Shown: positions 28,123 through 38,196, counted from the stretch's first letter. The stretch: DNA of 64,000 nucleotides from Chloroflexi bacterium HGW-Chloroflexi-6 (GCA_002840685.1 PHBU01000004.1:124001-188000); one strand, 5' to 3'. A program made the numbers and translations. Notes: a model not told the origin generated them from the sequence alone.

Positions 28123-31101
28123 TCAGACCAATTTCAACTCTTCCGCGCGTTTAACCGCCTGAGTCCGGTTTTTGACACCCAATTTGATATAAATATTCCC
28201 CAGGTGGGTTTTTATGGTGCTTTCTGATACGCTCAGCGTGTCTGCGATTGCCCGGTTGGCGGTTCCGTTTTTCAACAATTGGAGTACTTCCTGTTCTCGT
28301 TGGCTGATGGATGCCGCGATGAACAGCGTTTCGATTTCGGCCTGCGAAATTTGCGGATATTTATCAACATATCCTGAAACCCGAAGAACTTCCCGGATGA
28401 ATAGCTGGGCATCAGCCGTGAGCTTTTCAGTTTTAAGCATTAGCAAAAGCAGAGGTATGCTACCGATGCTGTTTTCCAGAAAAGGGCGGAAAAAGCGTTC
28501 CGGGGCTGCTAGGCGAACCGCTTCGGTGACCACTTGCAGCGCGTGATGTGTTTTGTGTTGCGCGATCAACGCCAGAGATAACAAGACACGCACCTCCATC
28601 AAGGGTTCATATAAAAGGCTGTTCGGGTTTTGCGTGACGAGCTGGGTCAGAAGTTTTTCCGCGACATCTGCCTGGTTTTTCGCCAGTAAAATCTGTGCGC
28701 GCGCCAATTGAGATAGATAATGCTCCCCGGCTTTCTCAGATTCTCTGGCAAGACTCTCGGCGGATAAAATATCCCCTTTACGGAGCAAGATAAGCGATTC
28801 GTATGCCAGCAGATCCTGATCGTTCCAAATGGCAGATGGCCGCTGACTATGCAAGCTGCGCGCAGCTTGCATGGTGGCAAGCGCCTCGTTGATTTTCCCC
28901 TGGGCTGCTTGAATCTTGGCCCGCTGCACGGTTATCTGGACAGGCATATTCGTACTGGTTGGGTTTGGATCCACTTCCTGCGCCTGGGTCAGGTATTTTT
29001 GCGCTTTGCTTAAATCATTGCGCTCCAGGTATATCTGGCTGAGCACGGTCAGGGTGATGCTGGCTGGTTCCGGCAACTTTCCTTGATGGAATTCCAGTAC
29101 TTGTTGGGCAATCTTTTCGCTACGCCGCAACTGTCCGTTCAGATAGGCGCGTCTTGCCAGAAAACCTCCCGCCATCATAACAACAAATAGATTGTGTTGT
29201 TCCCGTGCCTTGTCAAAAAGGTTGACGATTTGGTTTTCCCATAATTCAGGGGCGGAGCTGTGGCCTTGTTTGAGAAGATGCAGTCCGTTTAGAAGCTCCC
29301 ATTTGGAGTCGTTTTCGCCCGCATGCCATGCCGGCGGGGTAAATATTTGATTTTGCTTCCAGTTATTGTGAATGTGTTGGATTTCAGAGAGAACTTCACG
29401 CTCTTCCGGGCTTTGTCGGGAGAGTGATGTGCTGGACAAGTTAATTTCAATATCGCTGATAAAACGTTCGATTTTGTGTCTGGGAAGGGCTACATCTGCC
29501 AGCCGTAGATAAACATGCAAGAGCGTTTTGTGTTTTTGGACCACGCTGGCCGGTATTTCATGTAGCCAACGCAGCAAGCGGGAATCCTCACCGTATTGTT
29601 CGAGCTCCCGCAGGGCCATCTCCTCGATCAGGGAGGCGGCCTCTTCCCAGGCCATGATCGACAGCAGGTGATAAACAGCATCTGCGGGAGCGTATTGTTG
29701 GCGGTACCATTGTGCAGCGCGTTGGTGGAGTTGTGATATTTCATCCGGGAAGCGCGTCTGCAGCTGGCTGAGCAGCATTTCTGCGAACAGATCATGATAA
29801 CGGTACCATCCCTGATCTTCCAGGCGGACGATGAACAAATTGTCTTGCCACAAACGCGAGAGCATCTCCTCGCCGCCTGTTTGTTTCGTGATTGCATCAC
29901 ATAGACCGCCTGTCAGGTGTTTCAGGATGGCTGTTTTAAGCAGAAAAGATTGTGTTTCGGGGTTGCAATGCTGTAAAACTGTCTCCATGAAATATTCACG
30001 CAGGTAAATATGCGCCCCGCTGAAAGTATCGATAAACTGGCGTCGATCTTGCTGCTTGCTGAGGGCCAGGGCAGACAACGTCAGCCCGGTGGCCCAGCCT
30101 TCGGTGTGCTTGACCAGTTTTTCAAGGTCGGTGTCGGCCAGGGGATCTTCTTGATGGTATTGCCGCAGATATCGGATACCCTCATCAAGGGTAAATCGCA
30201 GGTCGTTGGCATCCAATTCTGTCAGAATGCCTCTGGCGCGCAGATCGCCCAGCGAAAGCGGCGGTTTGTTCTGCCCGATGATAACCAGTTGCATGTTGGG
30301 CGGCAGGTGCTTGATCCAGTTCTGGATGGAATCATAAGTTTTGGGATCGTTGATGTGCTGAAAGTCATCGAGCGCGAGGCAAAAACGGGGGAGGGCCGCT
30401 CGCGTGCCGATAATTTCACTCGTCAGGCGTGAAACGATTTCTGATGGGTCGAGCGCGGACGCGGAGTGAAGGTGGTTGAGCAGTTCTCTTCCAAAATCAG
30501 GCAGGATGGTTTGCAGCGCCACGATGACCGAGCCCCAGAAACGCAAGGGCTGGTTATCCCCATCATCCAGCAAAAGCCGGGCGACGGGGTGGCCGCAGGT
30601 TCGTTTCCAGTCGTTCAGCAAGGTGCTCTTTCCAAACCCGCTAGGGGCATAGATCAGCGTCAAGGGGGTATTGATCTGGCAATTCAGGCGGGGGCGTGTC
30701 AGGAGTTGGGGCGGCAATGCCGGGCTGTTGATCTTGTCCAGCGGCAGAAGGGGTGTGTCGATACGTTGTTCGATTGTTTCGGTTTCTGGGGCGGTGTTGT
30801 GTTCTGAAATTTTTTGCCCGGCAAGCGAAATACTGGTCTGCTCCAAGAGTTCCGAGGTAAGTTCGTCTGTTTTTCCCAGGTATAACTTGAAAAGCTTTCC
30901 TGAGCGCCGACGGTAGGCGTACCAGTAAGTTGTGTTACGGCGTACTTCGCGTTGCGCGGTAAAGCGGCCGCTTTTCCCTTGAAATGAAAACTTGTCGTGT
31001 TGGGAAAGCCACGCAAACCACGCATCCGATCCCACCCGAATATCGGATGGCTCGGCTTTCAACAATTCATTGGTTGCGATGAACTTGTCAGATTTATGCA
31101 A
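28123..31101 (-). CDS. MalT/LAL-type LuxR transcriptional regulator
   Basis: 992 residues. An N-terminal basic Trp/Tyr-rich domain (about 20-95, with YWYAYRRRSGKLFKLYLGK) precedes an NTPase domain with Walker A APSGFGKST (152-160) and LALDDFQ as Walker B. A long TPR-like helical region follows, then a C-terminal LuxR helix-turn-helix (about 930-992, SQREQEVLQLLKNG...SESTIKTHLGNIY). Such LAL/MalT proteins are ATP-dependent activators of sugar or secondary-metabolite genes. It converges on the PPTase gene and diverges from the MFS/GH3 genes, so it could control either side. A perfect 16-base inverted repeat lies just before its start. Confidence 0.92.
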   Translation of the reverse strand: MHKSDKFIATNELLKAEPSDIRVGSDAWFAWLSQHDKFSFQGKSGRFTAQREVRRNTTYWYAYRRRSGKLFKLYLGKTDELTSELLEQTSISLAGQKISEHNTAPETETIEQRIDTPLLPLDKINSPALPPQLLTRPRLNCQINTPLTLIYAPSGFGKSTLLNDWKRTCGHPVARLLLDDGDNQPLRFWGSVIVALQTILPDFGRELLNHLHSASALDPSEIVSRLTSEIIGTRAALPRFCLALDDFQHINDPKTYDSIQNWIKHLPPNMQLVIIGQNKPPLSLGDLRARGILTELDANDLRFTLDEGIRYLRQYHQEDPLADTDLEKLVKHTEGWATGLTLSALALSKQQDRRQFIDTFSGAHIYLREYFMETVLQHCNPETQSFLLKTAILKHLTGGLCDAITKQTGGEEMLSRLWQDNLFIVRLEDQGWYRYHDLFAEMLLSQLQTRFPDEISQLHQRAAQWYRQQYAPADAVYHLLSIMAWEEAASLIEEMALRELEQYGEDSRLLRWLHEIPASVVQKHKTLLHVYLRLADVALPRHKIERFISDIEINLSSTSLSRQSPEEREVLSEIQHIHNNWKQNQIFTPPAWHAGENDSKWELLNGLHLLKQGHSSAPELWENQIVNLFDKAREQHNLFVVMMAGGFLARRAYLNGQLRRSEKIAQQVLEFHQGKLPEPASITLTVLSQIYLERNDLSKAQKYLTQAQEVDPNPTSTNMPVQITVQRAKIQAAQGKINEALATMQAARSLHSQRPSAIWNDQDLLAYESLILLRKGDILSAESLARESEKAGEHYLSQLARAQILLAKNQADVAEKLLTQLVTQNPNSLLYEPLMEVRVLLSLALIAQHKTHHALQVVTEAVRLAAPERFFRPFLENSIGSIPLLLLMLKTEKLTADAQLFIREVLRVSGYVDKYPQISQAEIETLFIAASISQREQEVLQLLKNGTANRAIADTLSVSESTIKTHLGNIYIKLGVKNRTQAVKRAEELKLV

Positions 31102-31120
31102 AGTTTTTATCCAAGAACGC

Positions 31121-31168
31121 GCAAAAGTTACCCAACATTCTTATTATAGGCCGTTGGGTAACTTTTGC
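31121..31168. promoter_or_regulatory. Perfect 16-base inverted repeat before the LAL regulator
   Basis: GCAAAAGTTACCCAAC (31121-31136) and its exact reverse complement (31153-31168) flank a 16-base AT-rich spacer, 20 bases upstream of the regulator's ATG. No T run follows, so an operator (possibly autoregulatory) or a 5'-leader hairpin is more likely than a terminator. The rest of the divergent gap (31169-31360) shows no other clear signal. Confidence 0.7.
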
Positions 31169-31360
31169 AACCAGTATATCCCCCGATTGTGAGTTTTGTC
31201 ATTGCTTTACGTGACAAGCTTTAAGCTGAAATCAGCCAAATTCCCGATTCCCGGCCTTCTTGTTTTGCACTATCCTTTAGATGATATTTTTCTTTTCCTC
31301 GCGTTTGATTGACGAAGAACGTAAAAAAACCATTGCAATGAGCTGAAAGGAATAAAATCT

Positions 31361-32563
31361 GTGAAAATTTGGACCAAGGTTAGGCAATACCCTAAGATCG
31401 GCCTGGTGATCCTGGCCTATATTGCTTTCATCGCATTGGGTATGCCCGATGGTTTATTGGGCGTGGCCTGGCCGTCCATCCGCGCCAGTTTCTCGATCCC
31501 TTTGGATGCAATTGGGATGCTGCTGACTGCGGCTGTGACGGGTTACATGACATCCAGTTTTTTGAGCGGCCCGCTGATTGCCCGGATGGGTGTGGGCCGG
31601 GTGCTGATAACAAGCTGCACCCTGACCGGGGTCGGGCTGATCGGTTACACCCTCGTCCCGGCTTGGTGGATGATGGTTTTACTGGGGGTGGTCGCCGGTT
31701 TGGGCGCAGGCGCAATTGATGCCGGCCTGAATACCTACGTTGCCTCCCATTTTGGCGAGGGGCTGATGCAGTGGCTGCATGCCAGTTATGGGATCGGCGT
31801 GACCCTTGGACCGATCATTATGACTATCGCATTGACAGCTTTGAACTCATGGCAGGTCGGATACCGTGTTGTGGGCGGCTTCCAGCTTGTGCTGGCGGCT
31901 TGTTTTGTTTTGACACTGGCGATGTGGGATCAAACAGATGGGCCGATTGTAAGCGAAGAGCCCAAACGCCTGACCGATTACAAAACGCCGATGAGGGAAA
32001 CCCTGCGCCAGCCGCAGGTTTGGTTGAGCGCACTGCTGTTTTTTCTCTATTGCGGCGCCGAAGTTTCACTCGGCACCTGGACCTACAGCCTTTTGATCGA
32101 GTCGCGCGGCATCGATCCGGCCATGGCAGGCTTGTGGGCTGGCAGTTATTGGGCAACCTTTACCGTTGGCCGGGTTGTGGCGGGTTTGTTTGCCAGGCGG
32201 GTGGGAGTCAACCTGCTGGTGCAAGGCGGGCTGCTGGGGGCCTTGCTGGGATCGGTTCTGCTGTTCTGGAATCCGTCTGAAGTGACAAATTTGCTGGCAG
32301 TCGCCTTGATCGGCTTTTCGATCGCGCCGATCTTCCCGGCGCTGATGTCGGGAACCAGTCAGCGCGTGGGTGCGCACTTTGCGGCAAACACCATTGGTTT
32401 CCAAATGGCTGCGACCGGTTTGGGGACGGCGGTACTCCCCAGTCTGTTGGGAGTTCTGGCGCGCCAGGCTTCGTTGGAGATTATCCCGATCGGGATGGTG
32501 GTGGTGTTTGCCGTTCTGTTTGGTCTGTATCTTTTGACAAATAGATCAGTCGTGAAAGCATAA
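31361..32563 (+). CDS. MFS transporter, sugar-permease-like
   Basis: 400 residues with about 12 membrane segments. The start is GTG at 31361, with AAAGGA about 10 bases upstream. Conserved features include GMPDGLLGVAWP in the first segment and GLGAGAIDAGLNTYVA in the fourth. These resemble the fucose/glucose-type permeases often found beside glycosidases. The stop is 33 bases before a GH3 gene, probably the same operon, so it likely imports the sugar or short glycoside that the GH3 enzymes cleave. The exact substrate is unknown. Confidence 0.85.
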   Translation: MKIWTKVRQYPKIGLVILAYIAFIALGMPDGLLGVAWPSIRASFSIPLDAIGMLLTAAVTGYMTSSFLSGPLIARMGVGRVLITSCTLTGVGLIGYTLVPAWWMMVLLGVVAGLGAGAIDAGLNTYVASHFGEGLMQWLHASYGIGVTLGPIIMTIALTALNSWQVGYRVVGGFQLVLAACFVLTLAMWDQTDGPIVSEEPKRLTDYKTPMRETLRQPQVWLSALLFFLYCGAEVSLGTWTYSLLIESRGIDPAMAGLWAGSYWATFTVGRVVAGLFARRVGVNLLVQGGLLGALLGSVLLFWNPSEVTNLLAVALIGFSIAPIFPALMSGTSQRVGAHFAANTIGFQMAATGLGTAVLPSLLGVLARQASLEIIPIGMVVVFAVLFGLYLLTNRSVVKA

Positions 32564-32596
32564 CCGGTTTCATTTGCGCAAGAAAAGGAATTAGCC

Positions 32597-34873
32597 ATGA
32601 AAAACATTCAATCTCTTATTGAACAGATGAGCCTCGAAGAGAAAGCTGCCCTGTGCACGGGGGCAAGCTTCTGGACGACCACCCCGGTCGAGCGGCTTGG
32701 AATCCCGGAAATGCTGGTTTCCGATGGGCCACATGGCGTGCGGCGCGTGCCGGATGTTCATTCGATTGGTGCGAAGAGCCTGCCCGCCACCTGTTTCCCG
32801 ACTGCTTCCAGCCTGGCCTCTACCTGGGATGTGGATTTGCTCCACAAAATGGGCGAAGCCCTGGCCGAAGAGGCCATCGCCCTCAACGTGGATGTGCTGC
32901 TTGGCCCCGGCAACAACATGAAGCGTTCCCCGCTGGGGGGCCGCAACTTTGAATATTTTTCCGAAGACCCCTACCTGGCCGGAGAGTTGGCTGTCAGCCT
33001 CATCAACGGCATTCAGGGCAGGGGCGTGGGCACTTCGCTCAAGCATTTTGCGGCCAATAATCAGGAGTTTCAGCGTTTCACGATCAATGCCCAGGTGGAT
33101 GAACGCACCTTGCGTGAAATCTACCTGCCAGCTTTTGAGAAAGCCGTCAAACAGGCCAAACCCTGGACGGTGATGTGCGCCTATAACAAGCTTAACGGAA
33201 GCTACGGCTCTGAAAGCCATGCTTTGCTGACCGATATTCTCAAAAATGAATGGGGCTTCGATGGCCTGATCGTCTCGGACTGGGGGGCGGTGCACGACCG
33301 GGTCGCTTCGCTCAAGGGCGGCCTTGACCTTGAGATGCCCGGTCCGCAGGAGAAACGTGTCAAAGCGGTGGTGGATGCGGTTCTTTCCGGCGAACTGGAA
33401 GAAGCCATTCTGAATGAATCCGTGCGTCGCATCTTGAATATTGTTTTTAAAGCGCAAGAAACTCCCAAGGGCGGCGAATTCGATGTTGACGCGCATCACA
33501 AACTGGCGCAGAAGGTTGCCGCCGAAGGTATGGTGCTGCTCAAAAATGATGGCATCCTGCCGCTCAAAGGTCAGCAGCACATTGCTGTGATCGGGCGCGC
33601 GGCAGAAAATGCTCACTTTCAGGGCGGCGGCAGTTCGCATATCAACGCAACCAGGGTGGCTGTGCCGTTCAAGGAACTGCAGTCCCGTGCTGAAAACGCC
33701 GAACTGACTTACGCGGAGGGCTACCCTGCAGACGATTCTTTCCATCAGGAAATGATCGATCAGGCGGTGGGTTTGGCTCGGTCTGCGGATGTGGCTGTGC
33801 TTTACATCGCCCTGCCGTCTTACAAGGAATCGGAAGGTTACGACCGCGCTGATCTTGACCTGACCGTACAGCAGGTGGCGTTGATCAAGGCCGTGGCAAA
33901 GGTTCAACCCAAAACGGTGGTTGTTCTGAACAACGGCGCCCCGGTGGCAATGAGCGCCTGGATCGATGGTGTGGCGGCTGTGCTCGAAGCCTGGATGATG
34001 GGCCAGGCAGGCGGCGCAGCGATTGCAGATGTGCTTTTTGGCAAGGTTAATCCCAGCGGCAAGCTGGCCGAAACCTACCCGCTCAAGCTTGGCGACACCC
34101 CAGCCTACCTGAATTGGCCGGGCGGCGCAGGCGAAGTGCGCTACGGCGAGGGCCTGTTCATTGGCTATCGTTATTATGATGCCCGGCAGGTGCCCGTTCT
34201 GTTCCCCTTTGGTTATGGGTTGAGTTACACCACGTTTGCCTATAGCAATCCGACTGTGTCGGGATCCACCTTCAAAGATGCGGACGGCCTGACGGTAACG
34301 GTAGATATCACCAATACGGGCAAGGTCGCAGGCATGGAAGCGGTCCAGTTTTACGTCCACGATCAAAAGTCCGGTTTGGTGCGGCCCGAAAAGGAGCTAA
34401 AAGGCTTCGCAAAGGTTGAACTCCAGCCGGGTGAGACCAAAACCGTCTCCATCCAACTTGATTTTCGGGCTTTTGCCTTCTACCATCCCAAATACCGCAT
34501 GTGGATCACAGAATCTGGAGACTTTGACATTCTCGTCGCAGCCTCCGCTGCCGATATCCGCCACACGTTGACAGTGACGCTCGAATCCAGCCTCAGCCTG
34601 CCTTGTGTGCTCGACAAAGAGTCCACCATTCGTGAGTGGCTGGAAGATCCGCGCGGACAGGCAGTGATCGGCCCGCTGCTGCAGCAGATGACAGCCATGA
34701 GCCAGCAGGCTTTTGGTGATGATGATGGTTCAGAGGGGATTGGCATGAATGTGATGGACATGTTCATGGACATGCCGCTCTTGAGCGTGCTCCTGTTCCA
34801 GCAGGGTGCGCTGACCATGCCCGCCGAAGAAATGGTGGATGGGCTGCTCATGCAAGCTCACAACATGAAGTAG
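32597..34873 (+). CDS. GH3 beta-glucosidase-like enzyme
   Basis: 758 residues of glycoside hydrolase family 3. It has the N-terminal TIM barrel with SDGPHGVR, GRNFEYFSEDPYL and the nucleophile Asp228 in IVSDWGAV. The alpha/beta sandwich contains GRAAENAHFQGGGSSH, and an FnIII-like domain ends near residue 650. A C-terminal tail of about 90 residues, rich in Met, follows. There is no signal peptide, so the enzyme is cytoplasmic and acts on imported beta-glucosides or related disaccharides. The ribosome site AAAGGA lies close to the ATG. Confidence 0.93.
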   Translation: MKNIQSLIEQMSLEEKAALCTGASFWTTTPVERLGIPEMLVSDGPHGVRRVPDVHSIGAKSLPATCFPTASSLASTWDVDLLHKMGEALAEEAIALNVDVLLGPGNNMKRSPLGGRNFEYFSEDPYLAGELAVSLINGIQGRGVGTSLKHFAANNQEFQRFTINAQVDERTLREIYLPAFEKAVKQAKPWTVMCAYNKLNGSYGSESHALLTDILKNEWGFDGLIVSDWGAVHDRVASLKGGLDLEMPGPQEKRVKAVVDAVLSGELEEAILNESVRRILNIVFKAQETPKGGEFDVDAHHKLAQKVAAEGMVLLKNDGILPLKGQQHIAVIGRAAENAHFQGGGSSHINATRVAVPFKELQSRAENAELTYAEGYPADDSFHQEMIDQAVGLARSADVAVLYIALPSYKESEGYDRADLDLTVQQVALIKAVAKVQPKTVVVLNNGAPVAMSAWIDGVAAVLEAWMMGQAGGAAIADVLFGKVNPSGKLAETYPLKLGDTPAYLNWPGGAGEVRYGEGLFIGYRYYDARQVPVLFPFGYGLSYTTFAYSNPTVSGSTFKDADGLTVTVDITNTGKVAGMEAVQFYVHDQKSGLVRPEKELKGFAKVELQPGETKTVSIQLDFRAFAFYHPKYRMWITESGDFDILVAASAADIRHTLTVTLESSLSLPCVLDKESTIREWLEDPRGQAVIGPLLQQMTAMSQQAFGDDDGSEGIGMNVMDMFMDMPLLSVLLFQQGALTMPAEEMVDGLLMQAHNMK

Positions 34874-34954
34874 CGCTTTACGGGCGCGAACCGTGTAAAA
34901 TAGCTGCACCGCCGATGAACAATCAATTCATTTCAGTATCTCTTAGGAACCCCC

Positions 34955-37150
34955 ATGCCACGTATCTCTCCTGATTCATCTTTGCCCGCTCCCGCTTATC
35001 GTAATCCTGCCCTGACCGTCGAAGAACGTGTCGCCGACCTGCTTGGCCGCATGACCCTCGAGGAGAAGGTCGGCCAGCTTTGTTTGTGGGATGCGCGCGT
35101 CGAGGATCTTTCCTTTATCAACACCCGCCAGCCTGGGTCCGTGCTCCATGTTCTGGGCGAGAAGGTCAATCGCGCGATGAACCTTGCTGCGCAGAACCGT
35201 CTCGGCATTCCGCTGCTGGTTGGCGAGGATGGCATCCACGGCCACTCATTTTGGAAGGGTGCAACCATCTTTCCGACCCAATTGGCGCTCGCTGCGAGCT
35301 GGAATCCCGACCTGCTCGAACAGGTCGGACGTGTGACCGCCGAGGAGATGACCCCGACGGGCATCCACTGGACCTTCTCCCCCGTGCTTTGCCTTTCGCG
35401 CGATCTGCGCTGGGGCCGCACCGGTGAAACATTTGGCGAGGATCCGTATCTGATCGGCGAACTCGGCGCCGGGTTTATCCGCGGCTACCAGGGTCAGGGC
35501 CTTGACGATCCCACAGCTGTGCTGGCTACCGCCAAGCACTATGCCGGCTACTCCGAGACGCAGGGCGGCCGCGACTCATCTGAAGCCGATCTCTCGCGCC
35601 GCAAGCTGCGCAGTTACTTCCTGCCGCCGTTCGAGCGCGCCGCCCGCGCCGGCGCGATGATCTTTATGACCGGTTACCAATCCATCGAAGGCCAGCCTTC
35701 GACCGCCAACCGCTGGCTTCTCACTGAAGTTCTCAAGGACGAGTGGGGTTTCCGTGGCGTGGTTGTGACTGACTGGGACAACGTCGGCGCACTGGTCAAA
35801 AGCCAGAAGGTTTGCGCGACCTATGCCGATGCCGCGATCGTGGCCTTGCGCGCCGGGAATGACATCATCATGACCACCCCGGAGTTTTATGAGGGCGCGA
35901 TCGAGGCTGTGCGCAGTGGCCGCCTGGCCGAGTGGGAAATCGACGCGCCCTGCGCCCGTTTGCTGGCGTTGAAGTTCCGCATGGGCCTTTTCGAAAACCC
36001 ACGCCGTCCTGATCTGGAACGCGCTGCCCTTGAAGTTGCCCGGCCTGAACATCGCGCTGCCAATCTGGACGCCGCCCGCCAGAGCTTGATCCTGCTTCAA
36101 AACAACGGCCTGCTCCCGCTCGACATGGCGAAGGTTAAGTCCATTGCCGTGGTCGGCCCCAACGCTGATGACGATCAGCAGCAGCTCGGCGATTGGTCGC
36201 TCGGTTCATCGCAGCACCCACCGCAGGCTGGCAGGCAGCCGCGCGAAAAGACAACCACCGTTTTGGATGGTATCCGCGCTTTGGCACTGGCTGGTGCATC
36301 CATCCATTACGAACGCGGCTGTTCGATCGTTGATGATGATCTCTCCGCTATCCCTGCCGCGGTTGCTGCGGCGCAGGCGGCCGATCTGGTTGTGGCAGTT
36401 GTAGGTGACCACCTGAAGTTCGTCGGCGAGACTCAGAGCACTGCTACCCTCGAATTGCAGGGCGGGCAGATCGCGCTGCTCGATGCGCTAGAGAAGAGCG
36501 GTAAACCATTGCTCATCATTCTCGTGAACAGCAAACCGCTTGTTCTCCCAGCTTCGGCCAAACGCGCCGCAGCGATACTCGAAGCCTTCAACCCGGGCAT
36601 GGAAGGGGGGCGCGCGATTGCCGAAGCCCTCTTCGGGCAGATCAACCCTTCGGGCAAGCTCACCATCTCGATCCCGGTCCATGTTGGTCAACAGCCGATA
36701 TTCTATAGCCAGGTGCGCGGCCAGCATGGCGACCGCTACGCAGATATGACACAGGAGCCGCTCTTCCCCTTTGGTCATGGATTGAGCTTTACGCAATATC
36801 GTTATTCGAATCTGCGGCTTGCAACATCAATTCTTGCTCGCGGGCAGGCTGCCGTGGTTTCTGTCGATGTGAAGAATGCCGGTCAACGCGCAGGCGATGA
36901 GATCGTGCAAGTCTACGTTAGTGATCTGGTTACATCGGCTACATGGGTCAACAAAGCGCTAAAGGGATTTGCCAGAGTACAACTTGCGCCCGGTGAGAAG
37001 AAAACCGTGCGGATCGAGTTGCCATGGCAAGCCTTCCAGATCGTAGATGCCGAGGCTCGCAACGTGGTCGAGCCGGGCGAATTTGAAATTCTGGTTGGCC
37101 CCTCGTCACGCGATCGCGATCTGCTCAAGGCAACCCTGCGCGTGGAGTGA
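34955..37150 (+). CDS. GH3 beta-glucosidase/xylosidase-like enzyme
   Basis: 731 residues, a second and distinct GH3 enzyme. It has VGEDGIHGHSFW, FGEDPYLIGELGAGFIRGYQG, AKHYAGY and the nucleophile Asp273 in VVTDWDNV, then the sandwich domain (VVGPNADDDQQQLGDWS) and an FnIII-like C-terminal domain. It is cytoplasmic, with no signal peptide. It starts 81 bases after the first GH3 gene and ends at a hairpin terminator. The pair is too different to be a recent duplication, so the two probably split related substrates. Confidence 0.93.
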   Translation: MPRISPDSSLPAPAYRNPALTVEERVADLLGRMTLEEKVGQLCLWDARVEDLSFINTRQPGSVLHVLGEKVNRAMNLAAQNRLGIPLLVGEDGIHGHSFWKGATIFPTQLALAASWNPDLLEQVGRVTAEEMTPTGIHWTFSPVLCLSRDLRWGRTGETFGEDPYLIGELGAGFIRGYQGQGLDDPTAVLATAKHYAGYSETQGGRDSSEADLSRRKLRSYFLPPFERAARAGAMIFMTGYQSIEGQPSTANRWLLTEVLKDEWGFRGVVVTDWDNVGALVKSQKVCATYADAAIVALRAGNDIIMTTPEFYEGAIEAVRSGRLAEWEIDAPCARLLALKFRMGLFENPRRPDLERAALEVARPEHRAANLDAARQSLILLQNNGLLPLDMAKVKSIAVVGPNADDDQQQLGDWSLGSSQHPPQAGRQPREKTTTVLDGIRALALAGASIHYERGCSIVDDDLSAIPAAVAAAQAADLVVAVVGDHLKFVGETQSTATLELQGGQIALLDALEKSGKPLLIILVNSKPLVLPASAKRAAAILEAFNPGMEGGRAIAEALFGQINPSGKLTISIPVHVGQQPIFYSQVRGQHGDRYADMTQEPLFPFGHGLSFTQYRYSNLRLATSILARGQAAVVSVDVKNAGQRAGDEIVQVYVSDLVTSATWVNKALKGFARVQLAPGEKKTVRIELPWQAFQIVDAEARNVVEPGEFEILVGPSSRDRDLLKATLRVE

Positions 37151-37212
37151 GTTTCATCTTTGTGCAACCGCACTTGGATTCACTCGTGATCTTTAATTAA
37201 TCGTGATTTTTG

Positions 37213-37237
37213 CAAAGCGACCGCATCGGTCGCTTTG
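37213..37237 (+). terminator. Terminator after the second GH3 gene
   Basis: Inverted repeat CAAAGCGACCG (37213-37223) with CGGTCGCTTTG (37227-37237), 3-base loop, followed by a T-rich stretch. It lies about 60 bases past the GH3 stop. Confidence 0.75.
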
Positions 37238-37312
37238 TATTTGCATAAGTAACTTTTTCGGTTTGCAAGCATCAAAGGGCGTGAAACGTAGAAAAATGGA
37301 GAATAATATAAA

Positions 37313-37657
37313 ATGAACTTCTTATCTCGTCTGTTTGGCCCGCCGCTTCAGAACTTAAGTGCCCAGGAAGTGAACGAGAAGCTTAAAAGTGGCAAACGAC
37401 CCGTTCTGGTGGATGTACGCGAGCCACAGGAATATGCATCCGGGCATATTGCCGGGGCAAAGTTGATCCCGCTTGGCGAGTTGCCCAGGCGGATGAAAGA
37501 ATTATCCAAAGATAAGGAACTGATCTGCTTTTGCGCAACGGGTAGTCGCAGCCGCTCGGCGACCAGGATGCTGGTTGCTGCAGGGTTTAATGTGTTCAAT
37601 GCTGATGGCGGGATGTTCGCCTGGCGGCGGGCTGGTTTGCCTGTCAAAAAAGCCTGA
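37313..37657 (+). CDS. Rhodanese-domain protein
   Basis: 114 residues with a single rhodanese domain: VLVDVREPQEYASGHIAGA, then ICFCATGSRSRSA, where the second Cys of CFC heads the active-site loop for persulfide. A sulfur-carrier role is expected for the family, but the partner is unknown. There is no signal peptide; the short hydrophobic N-terminus MNFLSRLFGPPLQ could be an amphipathic helix. GGAG lies before the ATG. It ends in a bidirectional terminator shared with the next gene. Confidence 0.9.
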   Translation: MNFLSRLFGPPLQNLSAQEVNEKLKSGKRPVLVDVREPQEYASGHIAGAKLIPLGELPRRMKELSKDKELICFCATGSRSRSATRMLVAAGFNVFNADGGMFAWRRAGLPVKKA

Positions 37658-37679
37658 TATTTGCAGCTGGATTGTTCTG

Positions 37680-37714
37680 ACAAACAGCCCCGGCTTTAAA
37701 TCGGGGCTGTTTGT
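37680..37714. terminator. Bidirectional terminator
   Basis: Perfect 13-base inverted repeat ACAAACAGCCCCG (37680-37692) with 37702-37714, 9-base loop, between the convergent rhodanese and DUF302 genes. Confidence 0.88.
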
Positions 37715-37727
37715 CGAGTCTGGATTT

Positions 37728-38120
37728 TTATCCATTGAGGGCTTGCGTTACGCGTTGAAGGCGCTGGCGGGCTTCGGCAGCTACCGTGTCCAAGGCTGCA
37801 TCCTGGATAAAATCGGTCATCGAAAGCGGATCGATAATATTAACGATCGTTTCGTCGCCATCTTCGTAAATAATCACATTACATGGCAGTAAAAGCCCTA
37901 TATCGGGCCGGGCAGTCAAGGCTTTGTGCGCCAGGGGCGGGTTGCAGGCTCCCAGGATGGTGTATTTTCGAAAGTCGATATTAAGCTTCTTCTGCATGGT
38001 TTCTTTTACATCGATGCTGGTTAATACACCAAAGCCTTCCGCTTTGAGCGCCTCGGTGACTTTTTCGAGCGCTGCTTCGTATTTCATTTGTAATCTGGAC
38101 TGAAATCCTAGTTCTGACAT
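37728..38120 (-). CDS. DUF302 family protein
   Basis: 130 residues, matching the DUF302 domain (GFGVLTSIDVKETMQKKL, ILGACNPPLAHKAL, LLPCNVIIYEDG). The family has no firm function; it is small, cytoplasmic and often located near redox or rhodanese genes, as here. A GGAGGG site precedes the ATG at 38120. It diverges from the AhpD-like gene. Confidence 0.88.
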   Translation of the reverse strand: MSELGFQSRLQMKYEAALEKVTEALKAEGFGVLTSIDVKETMQKKLNIDFRKYTILGACNPPLAHKALTARPDIGLLLPCNVIIYEDGDETIVNIIDPLSMTDFIQDAALDTVAAEARQRLQRVTQALNG

Positions 38121-38196
38121 TTTGCCCTCCAGGCAAGTATTTCTTTTTTTGTTTAGCCGAGAAAAAGATAAAATAGCTCTTTATAGGAGATACTTT

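Noticed and set aside
32591-34366. 591-codon open frame opposite the first GH3 gene
   Set aside because: Antisense shadow of a clear GH3 enzyme.
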